DNA of 64,000 nt from assembly GCF_030445035.2 (NCBI RefSeq), contig NC_080688.1, forward strand, positions 64,017,449-64,081,448, read 5' to 3'. Source of the DNA: Dasypus novemcinctus (taxonomy: Eukaryota; Chordata; Mammalia; Cingulata; Dasypodidae). The notes under the pieces were generated by a model that made no database searches, was not told where the DNA came from, and saw only the letters and a list, made by a program, of their open reading frames with translations. Of this stretch, positions 12,490 through 26,224 are shown piece by piece. The translations under genes and the position numbers were made by a program. Within the stretch, counting starts at the first letter, position 1. Every line of letters starts with the position of its first letter.

Positions 12490-14640
12490 AATAGCCTTAA
12501 GCGTCACACAAAAATCCCTTTTAAACATTTAATTGTGCTGGCTATAAAAGTAAAATATACTTTTATATGTAATTATTAGGAAAAAATATGAGACATTTTG
12601 TTTTAGGCCATCCACAGATAACCACTATTAAGAATCTGGTATATTTATAAAGTTTCATGAGTTAAGTGTGACACTGTTAGAAACTTACCAAGTTAAGAAC
12701 ATCCCTATTTCTTATTTGTTAACATGAGTAAACAGTGAATTTCATCTAAAGTTCTTTTTAGAGCCATCAAGACGAATATAGGGCTCTTCTTAAATATGAA
12801 GAATTTTTTATTAACCGATTTCCTGGAATGAATCATCCTTGAATTCCTACAATAAACTATATGCAGTCACGTTTGTTTGTTTTGTTTTCAGTAAGCCACG
12901 AAAGTCTAGCTTCTGATTTTTATTTATAATTTTTAACTTCTTTTTATAAACAAGATTGATATGAATTTTTCTTACTGTCCTTGTTCAATTCTGATATAAA
13001 ATGAGTTGGGTAAGTTTTCTTTATTATTAGAGTTAAGTAAAGTAAGGGTTAGGATTAGGTTATTTCTAATTCTTTGCTATGAAAAACAATACTGAAGTGA
13101 ATATCAGAAATCTTTGTAATGACTGTTTCCTTAATAAGAAATATTAAAATTGTGATTACCTACCTAGTCAAAGGGCCACCTTAGGAAAGCCCTTATAAAT
13201 TATTAAAATAAAACAAATTTTGCTTTCTTAACAAAGGGAATGATATAGCATTTTATATAAACACCATTAATAATAAATATTATAAAGTTGCTATTTTACA
13301 TCCCACAGTATAAAACCCGTGCTTTCAACTTCACAGAATCCCCATCCTGACTACTTTGTTGTAGGTTAAAATGTGTTAAAAGCCATTTTTTTCTTCATAT
13401 GTCTAAACCTTTACGTAAATATCAGTTGCCATTCTGATTTTGTGACTGAGCTGTCTCCTATATATTTCTCAGTTTCAAAAATGTTTGAAGTGGAAAAGCA
13501 TCATGAAACTTTATTTATACTAGTCAGCTCATTACAGCTCAACAGTTGAATTCTACACACAAATTATTTTGTGTTCCCACTACAGCAGGGGAAAAAAAGT
13601 GACATGTGTGAAGCTACAGCTTCCAGAACTTCAGAGACAATGCTATAAAGGCAGAGTAATCATGTGAGGGGATGGGAGAAGGGAGATAATTATTTCTGCC
13701 TGTTCTACCCTATTACTGGGGAGATGAGCAAAGAGAAGAGCTCCATTAACAGACATTTTTAAATTAAGTAATTTGTTTCATATTCATCAGTTGAGCTTAA
13801 TCGCATTTTTAGGTTTGTAAAATTGTAAGGTATTTATTAATACTTCATTTGCAATTATTTACAATTTTAAGTAAACTTGCACTATACCCATTTTGTTACA
13901 GATTTTTAAATAGTTTTGTTAAACAATGGTTTAGATTTATGCATAATCAAACTTTTCACCCTCACCCTTTATATTCTACATAATTAAGAGTTGACTAAAA
14001 TTTCCTGTTTTCAGATATAATAGTTAAGAAATGCCTAATAACCTGACACAATATAACTTCTATTACTAAAAATAAAGCAAACTTTATAAAAATATATGGC
14101 ACTAAGTGACATTGTAAGAAGCAATTTTACTTCTTGTTAGGCAATCATCAGTACCAACAAATATATATCTCTTGCAACATACACACAACAAATTAGATAA
14201 GCAAGTTTCTATTTCTAAACTTCAAGAAATTTTTGATACTGAAAAACAAGGTAATGGAATAATCACCACTTTGCTTTCATTAATCAGGTAAATGGTAGAA
14301 AAAATTTGTTTAAATTATAAAGTAAGCTCTCTAACATAAAAAGAAATCTCAAATGTATGCTGTAAAAAGAACAGGAAATAAGGAAAAGAAATATGACTAA
14401 GGTGATTCCCCATAATCTACACTTAAATATTCACATCTATAATTTTAATCATCAGGTTGCTAACTATTGTGTCACCTTAGAGGACATAATGCCAAAATTC
14501 TACTCTCAGGCTCTTGCTTTGTTGATAATCTCACTGCAGTGACAATTTGAGCCTTAGATGAAGCTATACAAAAACCTAGCTCCACCTCTTCCTGTATCAC
14601 TGCTCTCTCAGATGAAGGAGATAACCTGGTACTAACTGGT
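12490..14640. other. Unique AT-rich intron
   Basis: About 2.1 kb with no gene and no SINE, and no repeat that I can assign with confidence. Confidence 0.5.
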
Positions 14641-15130
14641 CTCCCTGCCACCACTCTTGAGTTTCACAACCATCTCCCTCACTATAGCCAAAATGCTATG
14701 CTTAATCTTCAATGACTCCACCCTTACCCAATCACACTCAAATTAAAGTTTGAACTCTCTTGCATACATCCATAACGACCTACATGCACTTACCTCCTAT
14801 CCTTCCCTCTTTTCACTTTAAACTCTAAGGAGACTAGCTTGCTTGGAACCTTCACCCTCTTTTAACAATGCTACTGTTGATAAAAAAGGCTTTTGAGTAA
14901 ACAACTCCTTTACATCAAAATCAAGACTCAGCAAGCCAGCAGACTACGCAAAGTTCCCTTCCTTTTGTGCAAAAGCCTTTGAACATACTCCTTTCGTAAC
15001 ACCTACCATGCTTAATGAATTTTTTTTAAGTTTATCTCCCTCACTAGGAAGTAAGCAACTCAAGTGCAAATATTATATATTAATTCAGGAATATAGTAAG
15101 CATTTAATAAATGTATACTGAACTGAAATG
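14640..15130 (+). mobile_element. L2 element remnant
   Basis: The L2-like order ends in gtaagcatttaataaatgta and ctgaactgaa. Confidence 0.65.
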
Positions 15131-15159
15131 TCTGCACTACACAAAGAATGTTAACAAAT

Positions 15160-16280
15160 AGAGCTTGAGTTATTCTTAGCCATTTCATTAGCAAGTCCTG
15201 TCAGTTCTTCTAAAACACATGCCAAATCCATTCACTTCACTTGTTATCACAGCCATCAAGTCCCAGACACCATCAGCTCTCATTATATTCTCCTGATTTC
15301 CTGCTTCCAGACTTACCAATCCACCCTATTACACAAATACATATTAATATTCCATATTTGTCTCCAAAAGCCAGGCTGATTTTTGTAAAATGTAAATAAG
15401 GTAATAACAAAACACTGTTAAAAACAAGTCTTCAACCTCTTCCCATTATATTTAGACTAAAATCCAAACTCCCATAATGCCCTGCATAATGTCTTTCCCA
15501 GTTTTTCACTCTTTTTGGGCCTTTCCACCTTCATCTCCATTGCACTCCTTTTAAATCCTCCAACACAATAAAACCTTTCCCATCTCACAGTGTTTACACT
15601 GGCTCTTCCCTTAGCTAGATGATTCTTCTCAGACCTCAGCTCAAATGTCATAATCCAATCCAAGTACCTTTTCCCGATCCCCCACCCCCACTGTCTGTTC
15701 TCTGTGTTCACTCGCTGTGTGTTCTTCTGTGTCCGCTTGCACCCTCAGCAGCACTGGGAAACTGCATCTCTTTTTTGTTGCATCATTTTGCTGCATCAGC
15801 TGTCCAGGTGTGCAGGACCACTCCTGAGTGGGCTGCACATTTTTCACGTGAGGTGGCTCTCCTTGCAGGGCGTACTCCTTCAGAGTGGGGCACCTCTAGG
15901 CAGGGGCACCCCTGCGTAGTATGGCACCTCTTGTGCATGGCAGCTCTGCGCATGGGCCAGCTCACTACATGGTTCAGGAGGCCCTGGGTATCGAACCCTG
16001 GACCCTGCCATATGGTAGGTAGACGTTCTATCAGTTGAGCCATGTTCGCTTCCCCAAGTACCTTTTTAATCCCTCAATCATTCACTATCATATCACCTCA
16101 CTTGTTGACTTCTTTGCACTCATTACCATCTTAAATTATATTAATTTTTTCACTTATTTATTGTGTATATCCATTCCTCACAAGGGCAGGAATTTTTGTG
16201 TTTTGTTCATCACTATATCTCCATGTGCCTAGGAACAGTGCCTTGTACACAGCAGGCACTCAATAAGCATTTGGAAAACA
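15160..16280 (+). mobile_element. L2 element, split by a SINE
   Basis: L2-typical phrases (ctaaaatccaaactcccata, cctttccaccttcatctcc) run to 15672 and resume at 16067. They end in the L2 3' sequence caagggcaggaatttttgtg, aacagtgccttgtacacagc and actcaataagcatttgg. Confidence 0.85.
15673..16053 (-). mobile_element. DAS-type SINE inside L2
   Basis: Antisense copy of the gatagaac/ctgatagagc head subfamily. An exact 13-bp duplication ccaagtacctttt lies at 15660-15672 and 16054-16066. Confidence 0.93.
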
Positions 16281-17250
16281 AAAGGATAAACAAAGAAAAG
16301 TATCTCTTACCTAAGATATGAGATCAAGTAAGGTAAAAGAAATGGATAATAAGTCCACCAAACAAGGCAGGAAACATTCAACTGTTGGCATTTGCAAGTA
16401 GATGGACTGGTGTTCACTGGGCTCTATTATGAGCAAGCATCAGGAGTGTATTTCTCAAAGCTTATTGGAAACTTGTCAAGTAGAATGGTTTAACATGCTA
16501 TATGCTAGCCCAAATAAGTGATACTGCAAAAACAATTTTAGAAAATTCTATATTTTGACATTCAAAAAAAACCTCTACAATATACTCAAAAAGTAATAAA
16601 ACATACTCTAAAACCACATGCCACTTTTATTTAAAAATAAAAACAAACAGTATTTCTGACAGTGACATTTATCTGTAAATGAATTTACACTAATAAAGCT
16701 TCAATCTCTCAAGTAACAGGACCTTCCAAAATAAGAGATATGTCTTAAGACAGATCCTACTGATACTATATCTAAGAAGATACCTCAATGTACTGATCCT
16801 TCCTGAAATAATGATACGATTCATCAAAAACTATATGAATTTTATCACAGTGTTAGCAGATTCTTTTAACGCCTTACTTTCTGAAGTTTTGACCAAGAGG
16901 TAAGAAAACTGTCAGTCACTACTGGGCTAGTGAAAGAAAAGGGTTTTTGATCTTTATTGAAATGTCATACAATCAGAGAAATTAAGATATATACAAATTT
17001 AGGTAATGAAAATAAAACTTTAAGTATTTTCTTTTGATGGACTAAACCTTACACTGTTCAGGAAAATCATTTTTTAAAACACCCACGAGTCTTAACTAGT
17101 AAAAAAGATTATGGCAGGTTAAAAACAGGTATCATATGGTAGCAATCACTATTTACAGGTGACTTAAAAGTGACAAAAATTTCATTAACTTCAGATTCCT
17201 TTAAGTACTTTTCAAAACTATAATCATTAAACTTGATAATTAATAACACT
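16281..17250. other. Intron 2 sequence next to exon 2
   Basis: Non-coding, AT-rich and free of SINEs. I see nothing nameable in it. Confidence 0.5.
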
Positions 17251-17252
17251 CA

Positions 17253-17542
<290 letters not shown>

Positions 17543-17989
17543 CTAGAAAAGATATTGAAACGATAATTTAGAGACCAACTTAAAATCAATAATTTAATCA
17601 ATCAACTTAAAGTAATAATTTCAAAATATTATAGAAATCAAACTGTAAAACAAATTCAAAATTATTACTTTAACAACAGACTTTCATAAGTTTGCTTCTC
17701 CACCCATGCCTTTACTAAGAACAAACCCTTCAGGAGGGTTTTTAGAAAACTAGACAATGTTGTAAGGACTCAAGTCTATAACTTAATAGTTCAAAAAGAC
17801 TTAACTTCAATAGCATACAGTCTCTGCACCTATATTCTTCCATTTCCCCCTTTTTTTGTCACATTACCTCTTTACTTTTTGCATGCCATTACAAGGAAAT
17901 ACGATTCTTTTTCAATTCATTCTACATCTTCTAAGAAATAAAGTGTAATGTTATATACTGAGGATACAGTACCATTAGCTTTTGCATTT

Positions 17990-18265
17990 ACTGATGTAAT
18001 TACCATAAATGGATATAAAATATGGTACACAAAAAGGTATTATTCAGTCATAAAAAGAAATGAAGTTATGAGACATACTGCAACATGGAAGAACATGAAA
18101 TCATAATTATGCTCAACGAAATAAGCAAGACACATAAGTCAAAAACTGTAGAGTATGATAAAGAGATAGACACTTCTTTATAAGCAAATAACAAATTCTG
18201 AGAGACAGAAAGCAGATTAGTGGTTATGGGGGGAAGTGGGGAGAAAGGAAATTGTTTTTAAAAAT
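17990..18265 (+). mobile_element. L1 3' fragment
   Basis: Phrases tattattcagtcataaaaag, gacatactgcaacatgg and gtggttatggggg are typical of an L1 ORF2 tail and 3' UTR. Confidence 0.75.
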
Positions 18266-18518
18266 AAATAAATCATTCAAGTTTTGAAAACCAATAAATA
18301 AATGAATGGAATCAACCGAAAAATATATATGTAAAATCAGAAGTCCACTTGCCCCAAAGTTTTAAACTTTCATAACTGATTGAATAAGTATCATTAAAAT
18401 AAAATCTAAAGTTGTAAGAAGGGAAAAAATATATCAAGCATGAAGTAAAAAACAAAAATAAAGAAATAATGGTAAACAGAGTGTGGAAAAGAGATTTGGT
18501 TCATTTTCACCATCACTT

Positions 18519-18945
18519 GGGTTTATTTTTTTTTTCATTTGTTTCTCTCCCCTCCCCCCCCCACACCCCAACCTCCACCCCAGTTATCTGTTCTCTGTGT
18601 CTATTTGCTGCGTGTTCTTCTTTGACCGCTTCTGTTGCTGTCAGCGGCATGGGAATCTGCTTCTTTTTGTTGCGTCATCTTGCTGCGTCAATTCTCCGTG
18701 TGTGCGGCGCCATTCCTGGGCAGGCTGAACTTTATTTCGGGCTGGGCGGCTCTCCTTGCGGGGTGTACTTCTTGCGCGTGGGGCTCCCCTATGCGGGGGA
18801 CACCCCTGCGTGGCCCGGCATTCCTTGCACACATCAGCACTGCGCATGGGCCAGCTCCACACGGGTCAAGGAGGCCCGGGGTTTGAACCACGGACCTCCC
18901 ATGTGTAGATGGAAGCCCTAATCACTGGGCCAAGTCCGCTTCCCA
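18519..18945 (-). mobile_element. DAS-type SINE
   Basis: Full-length antisense copy with an exact 16-bp duplication, attttcaccatcactt, at 18503-18518 and 18946-18961. It is the longest perfect SINE duplication in the window. Confidence 0.95.
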
Positions 18946-18961
18946 ATTTTCACCATCACTT

Positions 18962-20089
18962 AGGAGGTCTTTTTTTATTAAGCCTCTTTTTGAAAATTTA
19001 TTTTTATTTTTATCTGAGTAATAATATATATAATAAACAAAGTTAACTACAGTTCTTCTCACACCTAGGATGAAATTCTTCAAAAGAGCTTAATATTTTA
19101 ATATTTTTATCTACTCCTAAATAATAGGTTTATATTGATCTCTCTCTCAATAAATGTTTTGGTATTATGTATTGATTTTCCTATGGAAAATGAGGATTTA
19201 GTTCTTTACCATCACCATCACTCAATTCCCTATCTCTAAACCTCAAAAATAATTATAACCCAGATGTAATTATATAATTATGCATATTATATTATTACCT
19301 GATAAGACTAACAGTAAACTACTATATAATCATGTGTTTCCCTCCTTGTATAACTTTTTATTTTTCACAGAATTATTCTATTTTTCATTTGCTTATTCTT
19401 CTATGCACTTATCACAAATTCTTCCTACTTTGCAACATCCCCTCAACCAAATTTTTCACATAGTCAACTGCATCAGAAATCAACTAGATCTATTTTATGC
19501 CTGGAATTCTCCCAAACTGAAGCTCAGTGTCCTAGCACTCCAAAATGGACCAGCAATACTCTGGCTTCCTGCATTACTGCTGTCCTGGATTCAGTTCACC
19601 TCTCTCTGGGCTGAATACCCAATTTCTTAATTCCACATCTTCATCTTTCTTGGTCTACTAAATCTATTCTTTCAATGGAGTAGATCATTCCTGAGAAAGA
19701 TGAATGGGAGTTAAATTTGGAGACAAAGTATAAAAGTCTTTACTTGTTCTGATGTTCAACTCAGTATAGAAGAAATCATATTTATGCAAATTTTAATTTT
19801 ACTTTTTCAAATAGCTTTTTCTTCCAATTTTAAAAATATATTCAAAATTTTCTTACATTACTGATAAGTAGAGTCCTCCTTTCATCCTATCACATAAAGA
19901 TTAAAAGACATAAAGCAAATCTTGGACCTTGTCATTTCACTTCTGTACAATCTGATATTCCTCTATTAAAAATATGGAGATTTTCATAATCATTATACAC
20001 AAGTCAAAATCACATTTTCTTGGCTGATTCTAAAAAAAATTATACACATTTCATTTGGTCATTCTGATCCTAAGGATTTCTTTTTAATC
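18962..20089. other. Unassigned intronic sequence
   Basis: AT-rich, with open frames up to 116 codons at 19280-19630 that resemble no protein I know. No gene is called. Confidence 0.45.
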
Positions 20090-20770
20090 TGAGCAGCTCC
20101 TCTTTATTCCTTTATAAAACTGATCCAGAATAAAGTCAGTTGTTCCCTAGAATGTCCTACATTCTTAATTTGTCTGTCTCCTTGTGATGTCATTAACAAT
20201 TTGCTCCTCTATTCACTGTTTCTCCTGTACACTGGAGGTGAGCTCTAAATGATTAATCAGATTCAAATATTTCATATAGATGCTGTGCAGTTCACATCAC
20301 ATATCAGGAGGTCCAGACTATTTGATTATCCAGTTTAGCAATGCTAAGATTGACCAATTCATAACAGGATGAGTTTTTATACTATAAGCTTTCTCCTATC
20401 ATTCTTTCATTTAATATTTTCCACCAATTAATGGTCATTGTCTAGATCTTTTATTTTATTAGAGTTGCTTTCTAGTTCTATTCCACCCATATTTATTAGC
20501 TAGAATTCCTTTACAAAGAACTTTTTCTCATCAACTAGGGCTATGTGGTTTATTCTAAATATAGTTCCTCTAGGCAGAAAGTCAGTTAAATGCTTAAGTC
20601 TTTCATTTTAATTATTAATTTTCAGAGTAAGAAGGCAGTGCCCTAGCTAATTCCACTGATATCTCAAGAGGTTTTGCATGTGTGTATGTACATAGGAGCT
20701 AATTAATTTTTGTATATTCAATGTGTTCCATCAGTTTTCTTTTTGATGATCAAATCTTTGGTCAATGAAG
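20090..20770 (+). mobile_element. Ancient L1 3' UTR-like sequence
   Basis: Phrases such as cagttgttccctagaatgtcc, ttgtgatgtcattaacaa, atatttattagctagaattc and ctttttctcatcaacta are typical of old L1 3' regions. Confidence 0.5.
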
Positions 20771-21093
20771 CCCCTTCAAACTGCTCTATTTGACATGAGC
20801 CCAGCAGTATAAAATCTTCCCTGTTTTTTTAGTATACCTCAAATATTGCAAGCTCATCATATATATTTCCTACTCCCAGATCTCAACAGCTATGCCTCCA
20901 AAGAGCTCCGCTTCTTCTAAGGTATATAGAAACTACAATTTGGACATTAAGTGTGCTCAATGCTATAGGGTTTTCACAGCTTCTCGGCATTTTCAGGGAA
21001 CAGAGCTAGAATATATACAGTCTGTGAAGAAAAAAAAATAACAAGACCTTCATAAAAATATTCCTAATTTCAAAGATTTTACTTTCTATTTGT

Positions 21094-21965
21094 ATTAGTT
21101 TTCTGAGGCTCCTGGAACAAATTACCACAAATCTGAGGCTTAAACAACAGAAATTTCTTCTCTCACAGTTTTGGAGGCCACAAGTCAGAAATAAGGTATT
21201 GGGAGAGCCACTCTTCCTCTGAAGGCTCAAAGGAATCAAGTTTTTTGCCCCATCTAGCTTCTAGGGGCTGCCCAGCATTCCTTGACTTGCAGCTGCATCA
21301 CTCCAATCTGTCTTTATAATGCCTTCTCAACTTCTCTGCCTCTTCTTTGTGTCTCTTGTAAGGGTAGTTATTCATCAGATTTAGGGCCCACCCAGATAAT
21401 CCAGGATATCATCTCAAAATCCTTAATTACAACTGTAAAGACTCTTCATGTAAATAAGATCACATTCAAGGAAGCAGACTTGGCCGAGTGGACAGGGCGT
21501 TTGTCTATCATATGTGAGGCCTGTGGTTCAAACGCCGGGCCTCCGTGACCTGTGTGGAGCTGGCCCACGCGCAGTGCTGATGTGCATCAGCCACGCAGAG
21601 GTATCCCCCACATAGGGGAACCCCACGCACAAGGAGTGTGCCCCATAAGGAGAGCCGCCCAGCGCGAAAGAAGTTCAGCCTGCCCAGGAATGGCACCACA
21701 CACATGGAGAGCTGATGCAGCAAGATGACGCAACAACAACAACAAAAAAGAGACACAGATTCCCGTGCTGCTGATAACAACAAAATGGACACAAAGAAGA
21801 ACACACAGCAAATGGACAGAGAGAAGAGACAACTGGGGCGGGGGTGGGGAGGAGTGGAGAAAAAAAGGGGGAGGGAGTGGAGAAAAATAAAAAAAGATCA
21901 CATTCACAGGTTCTAGGGAATAGGATGTCGACTTCTTTAGGACCACTATCCCAACCAATATAATG
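21094..21965 (-). mobile_element. MLT1/MST-like LTR, antisense, split by a SINE
   Basis: On the plus strand it begins tgtattagttttctgaggct and caaattaccacaaatct, continues through cttgcagctgcatcactcca and ttagggcccacccagataat, and ends near 21965. This is the antisense of an ERVL-MaLR LTR. Confidence 0.8.
21469..21893 (+). mobile_element. DAS-type SINE inside the LTR
   Basis: Full-length copy from gaagcagacttggccgag to the A-rich tail. An exact 13-bp duplication aagatcacattca at 21456-21468 and 21894-21906 shows a later insertion into the LTR. Confidence 0.95.
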
Positions 21966-22597
21966 TCTATGATTTATTCTTGTTTCCCTTTTCTTTGAAA
22001 TCCCGGTTTTGCGCAAATTAGCATAACTGCTTACTTGCATACCTTACAAAATATATAATAGCATCAAACAATACCAATATTATTTCTGAATAAAGTTTAA
22101 GAATTCTTTGAAGTTTTATTTGTTCATTAATGATACACAATTAAAAATACTGAGTTTAAACATTACCTGCCTGAAATAATTGTTTTCTCTATGTGGCTGT
22201 CATCAGCTTGAAATAAAATTAGGTCTATTCATTTCAGTATGTTTCAATTTTTATGTATTTTTCATTTTCATTAAATTTATTTTTCAACATGTAAAACATT
22301 TATAGGATTCCAGAGTCAAGCTATATAACAAGATGTAATATATTCAGCGAAGTTTCATCTCTATCTATCCACCCTATTCTTTCTGTTTAAGTTCCATTTG
22401 GATTAAACTGTTTAGTGTTGTTTTGCAAATATATACATATATACAATGTATATATTCCCACCACTTTCTTACTACAAAAGGACCATATAATATATACTGT
22501 CGTATACCTTGCTTTTTGCACTTAAGAATATTTTCTAGCAGTCATTCTTTTTAAATTCACACAGAATTTTTAAAGTAATGCCCAGTTATCTAGCATC
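21966..22597. other. Unassigned AT-rich sequence
   Basis: No gene is seen. It includes a TA-rich run near 22428-22452. Confidence 0.45.
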
Positions 22598-22945
22598 CAC
22601 TACTTTTTTAAAGATTTATTTTATTTCACTGCCCCCCTGGTTGTTTGCTCTTGCTGTCTGCTCTCTGTGTCTGCTCATCTTCTTTTAAGGAGGCACCAGG
22701 AACTGAACCTGGGACCACCCACTGGAGGGAGGCCAATTGCTTGGGCCCACATCTGCTCCCTGCTTGTTGTGTCTCTCATTGTATCTCCTCATGTTGCGTC
22801 AGCTCACCAGGCCAGTCTGCTGAGTCAGCACACTGTCTTGCTCATCTTCTTCAGGAGGACCAGGAAACCAAACCTGGGATCTCCCACGTGGTATGCAGGT
22901 ACCCAATTGCAGGTACCACGTGGTATGCAGGCACATCTGCTTCCC
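22598..22945 (-). mobile_element. Old multimeric DAS-related SINE
   Basis: Antisense copy with two head-like pieces (near 22690-22755 and 22860-22945). The end carries a local duplication of cacgtggtatgcagg. Confidence 0.8.
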
Positions 22946-22956
22946 TAGCACCATTA

Positions 22957-23278
22957 TTTTTTTTTAAGCTTTATTTTATTATTTATTTTTCCCCACTCCC
23001 TTGTTTTTCACTTGCTGAGTCTGTTCATTTTCCTTGTTTCTTTAGGAAGCACCAGAAGCCGAACCCAGGACCTCCAATGTGGAAGGAGGTGTCTAATCAC
23101 TTAAGCCACCTCCACTCCCTGCTTTGTTTTGTCTCTCATTCTGTTTTCCCTCCCCACATCTCTTGTGGCATCATCTTGTTGTCAGCTCACTGTCTTCTTT
23201 AGGAGGCACCGGGATCCGAACGAGCAAACTGCCATGTGGTAGGCGGGAGCCCAGTCACCTGAGCCACATCCGCTTCCC
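22957..23278 (-). mobile_element. Old multimeric DAS-related SINE, adjacent copy
   Basis: A second antisense copy with heads near 23045-23118 and 23200-23275 (gagccacatccgcttccccc) and a T-rich start. Confidence 0.8.
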
Positions 23279-23279
23279 C

Positions 23280-24181
23280 CTAACATTCATTTTTGATGCT
23301 AACACGTCAAAACTAATTTTTATTCCTGATCCTTTAATTGGCATTTAAATTTTTTCTCTCTAGAAGCTTTTAATAGCTCCTCATAATTTGTGATGTTCTC
23401 AAATTTCATAGTATAAACGTGGATCTTGCTTTTTCCCCCATTCACTGTGCGCTCTTGGTGCTAAAACTTTGAAAATTTTATTTTTATTACTTCATTTTCT
23501 CTATAGTACCTTCTACAGGATTTCAACTTTCCCAACACTGCTAGGCCAGTTAACACATTTATATTTGTGATTCACATTTCAAAAGGTAGGTAACGTCTCT
23601 TCCATTGTTGTTTCTTCTCACATTTTCTCCAGGATTTGTGCTTTTCTTTCCTTTACATTCATTTTAGTGTGATTCGGGGAAAAAAGAAAGAGAAATACAT
23701 GCATTCAACCCACCATATTTAATAAAGCCTCCAAGAGCCTTCTTTTTAGAAAGTAAAGATGTTTGTAGCCTACATCAAAAAAAATACATACAAATAACAA
23801 AATCTTAGTTTTAAATGCATTTTTATGAAAAAAAATGATGCTTATACTTTCATTAGTTAGGGCCATAATCATGATAATCAAAAATATATATTTTTATCAA
23901 AATGTTAATGTTAAAGAAAATCCTAAATAAAATTTATTTAAACTAATGTATATTGAAATAATTTTCAAGTCAAAGAACTGGCTAATTTTCATAAATTAGA
24001 TACTCAAACTCACTTCCAATATAGTCAAACTGCGCTCCTGCTGTAATAGCTCCATAACATCAGCATTTTAGGTTGAAAAAGAAATACACTCCCTCATCAC
24101 ATGTGAGGCATCACACTAAACCACAGAGCACAAAAAAACATATTTTTTAAAAACTCTTTCTCAGGATTGTCAAAAATTAGT
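23280..24181. other. Unassigned AT-rich sequence
   Basis: No gene or firm repeat is seen. Confidence 0.45.
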
Positions 24182-25003
24182 AAAAGGAGGAAAGCAGATG
24201 TGACTCAAGCAGTTGGGCTCCCACATCCCACATGGGAGGTCCCAGGTTCGGTTCCGGTGCTTCCAAAAGAAGACAAGCAAGAAGAGAAGCAGATGCAGCT
24301 CAAGCAAATGGGCTCCCACCTACCACACAGGAGGTCCGTGGTTCAGTTCCCAGTGCCTCCTAAAGAAGACGGTGAGCTGGCACAACAACGGGAAGGCACA
24401 GCAAGCTGACACAAGATGACCCAACAAGAGACAGAAGAAAAAAACAGAGAGAGATACAACAAAGTAGGGAGCAGAGGTTCCTGGTGCCTCCTAAAGAGGA
24501 TTAGCAGGACAGCAAGCTGCTGTGGCAGGCAGGCACAGCAAGATGACACAACAAGAGACACAGGGGAGAAAACATAACGAAAGATACAACAAAGCAGGGA
24601 ACGGAGGTGACTTCAGCAACTGAGTACCTGCCTCCTATACTGCGGGTTCTAGGTTTGGTTCCCAGTGCCTCCTAAATAAATAAAGAAGATGAACAGACAT
24701 AGCAAGTGCAAACAGCGAGGGGACGGGGAGAAATAAATAAAACACATTAAAAAGAAATGTGAGCTGACATGACAGGCAGCCTGTCGAGCTGAGGCAATGA
24801 GGAGACACAATGAGAGACAGAACATGCAGAGAGTGGATGTGGCTCAAGCGATTAGGTTCCTCCCTCCCCCACAGGAGTTCCTGGGTTTGGTTCCCAGTAC
24901 CTCCTAAATAAGACGAGCACACAATGAACAGACACAGAGCAGAGAGAGAGTGCAAACAACAAGGGAGGGGGGAATAAATAACTAAAATAAATCTTAAAAA
25001 AAA
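24182..25003 (+). mobile_element. Cluster of DAS-related SINE units
   Basis: About five tRNA-like heads lie in the same orientation, near 24190, 24290, 24475 (partial), 24600 and 24831. Each is followed by a cctcctaaa-type junction. The last two have G/C-rich bodies and A-rich tails (24740, 24990). The cluster looks like two or more multimeric copies inserted together. Confidence 0.8.
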
Positions 25004-26084
25004 AGTAGGAGACTACCACAAGTAAAATAAACTTGACAACCCAAGAGAAGTTATAGTGGGAATTAAAGGGTACACAGAGAAACACCACCTAATTTTACCT
25101 GAGGTGTCAAGGAAGGCTTTCCTGAGGAAAACGTTTGATTAAATATTTAAGGTAGCTTGCCATCTATTCACTCCTTCTTGCATTCAACAAGTTTTTTGCA
25201 CACCTATAATCCCTATTTTCCCTGTTTATTCTCACAACCATTCTCTGTATTCACCAGCAAACTATACTTTCCAGCTTCTGCCTAGGAAGGGTGGGAAGAA
25301 TAGAGAAAATTTCTGTAGCTAGGGATTGGCTGTGCAATGAAGAGGAGGAAGGAGAAATTTTTTAAGGGCAGACAGATCAGCCAGCACAGAAAAAAGATAC
25401 TGGGGAGCTAGTACTGGAGGAACATGGGTAATGTTTTAAATCAAGCTGAACCTGATGTGCCTGTGAAACTTCCAAACAGATGCCCCATGAGCAACTGGAA
25501 ACAAAGTTCAGCAGAAAGATACACATAAGGGTTGAATGGTAACAAAATCTGGTACATGGGAAAGACAATTCAGGGAGAAGAGGGCCAATTTCAGAGAAAA
25601 AAATTGTGAAGAAGTTTCCAGAAAATGGGAAAAAGGCAGATAATTAGGGGGGAGATAAAGTTGTCATTGAAGCAAAGGACAACTTAAAATTGCTAACATA
25701 AGAGGATCACACAACTTTTAAGTATCAACACTAAAATCATGACAATATAGTGCACCACACAACTTGGAGCTATTTTAGAGACCAAAAAAGAACTTTTCAA
25801 TCTTAAGTTCCTTATACAATCAGAGCTATCTGTGCATGATAAATAAATCCAATAAACAAGATTAGAATGAAGCAATTAGCTCCAATTTCTTTCTTAGCTG
25901 AACTACTGACAAATAGTTTAGTCTCCCAACCTCCACCCGCTACCTTTCCCTTCTTTGATTTAAACAGTGTTCTAAACATAAATCAATGTCACTCCACTAT
26001 TAATTATCCTTCATTGTGTATAAGAAATAACAGGAAAATGACTTAGCCTTATTCAAAGAACACATAAACAGTGGAACGCCTAAG
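25004..26084. other. Unassigned intronic sequence
   Basis: No gene is seen and I name no repeat here. Confidence 0.45.
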
Positions 26085-26224
26085 AGAACAAAGTCTCAAG
26101 CCAAACTGCCAGGTTCAATCCCAGGGATGCAATTTACTAGCTGAAAGGCAGGCACCTCTGTGCACCCAAGTTTCACAGCTGTAAAATGGATAATGATAGT
26201 GACTATCTTAGAGCTAATACATCA
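26085..26224 (+). mobile_element. MIR fragment
   Basis: Features are ccaggttcaatcccaggg, aatttactagctgaaagg and cacagctgtaaaatgga. Confidence 0.65.

Noticed and set aside
19280..19630. 116-codon open frame
   Set aside because: AT-rich random-looking translation, no domain, no splice or promoter support.
24182..25003. CRISPR-like array because of repeated short units
   Set aside because: The units are diverged tRNA-like SINE heads with uneven spacing in a mammalian genome.
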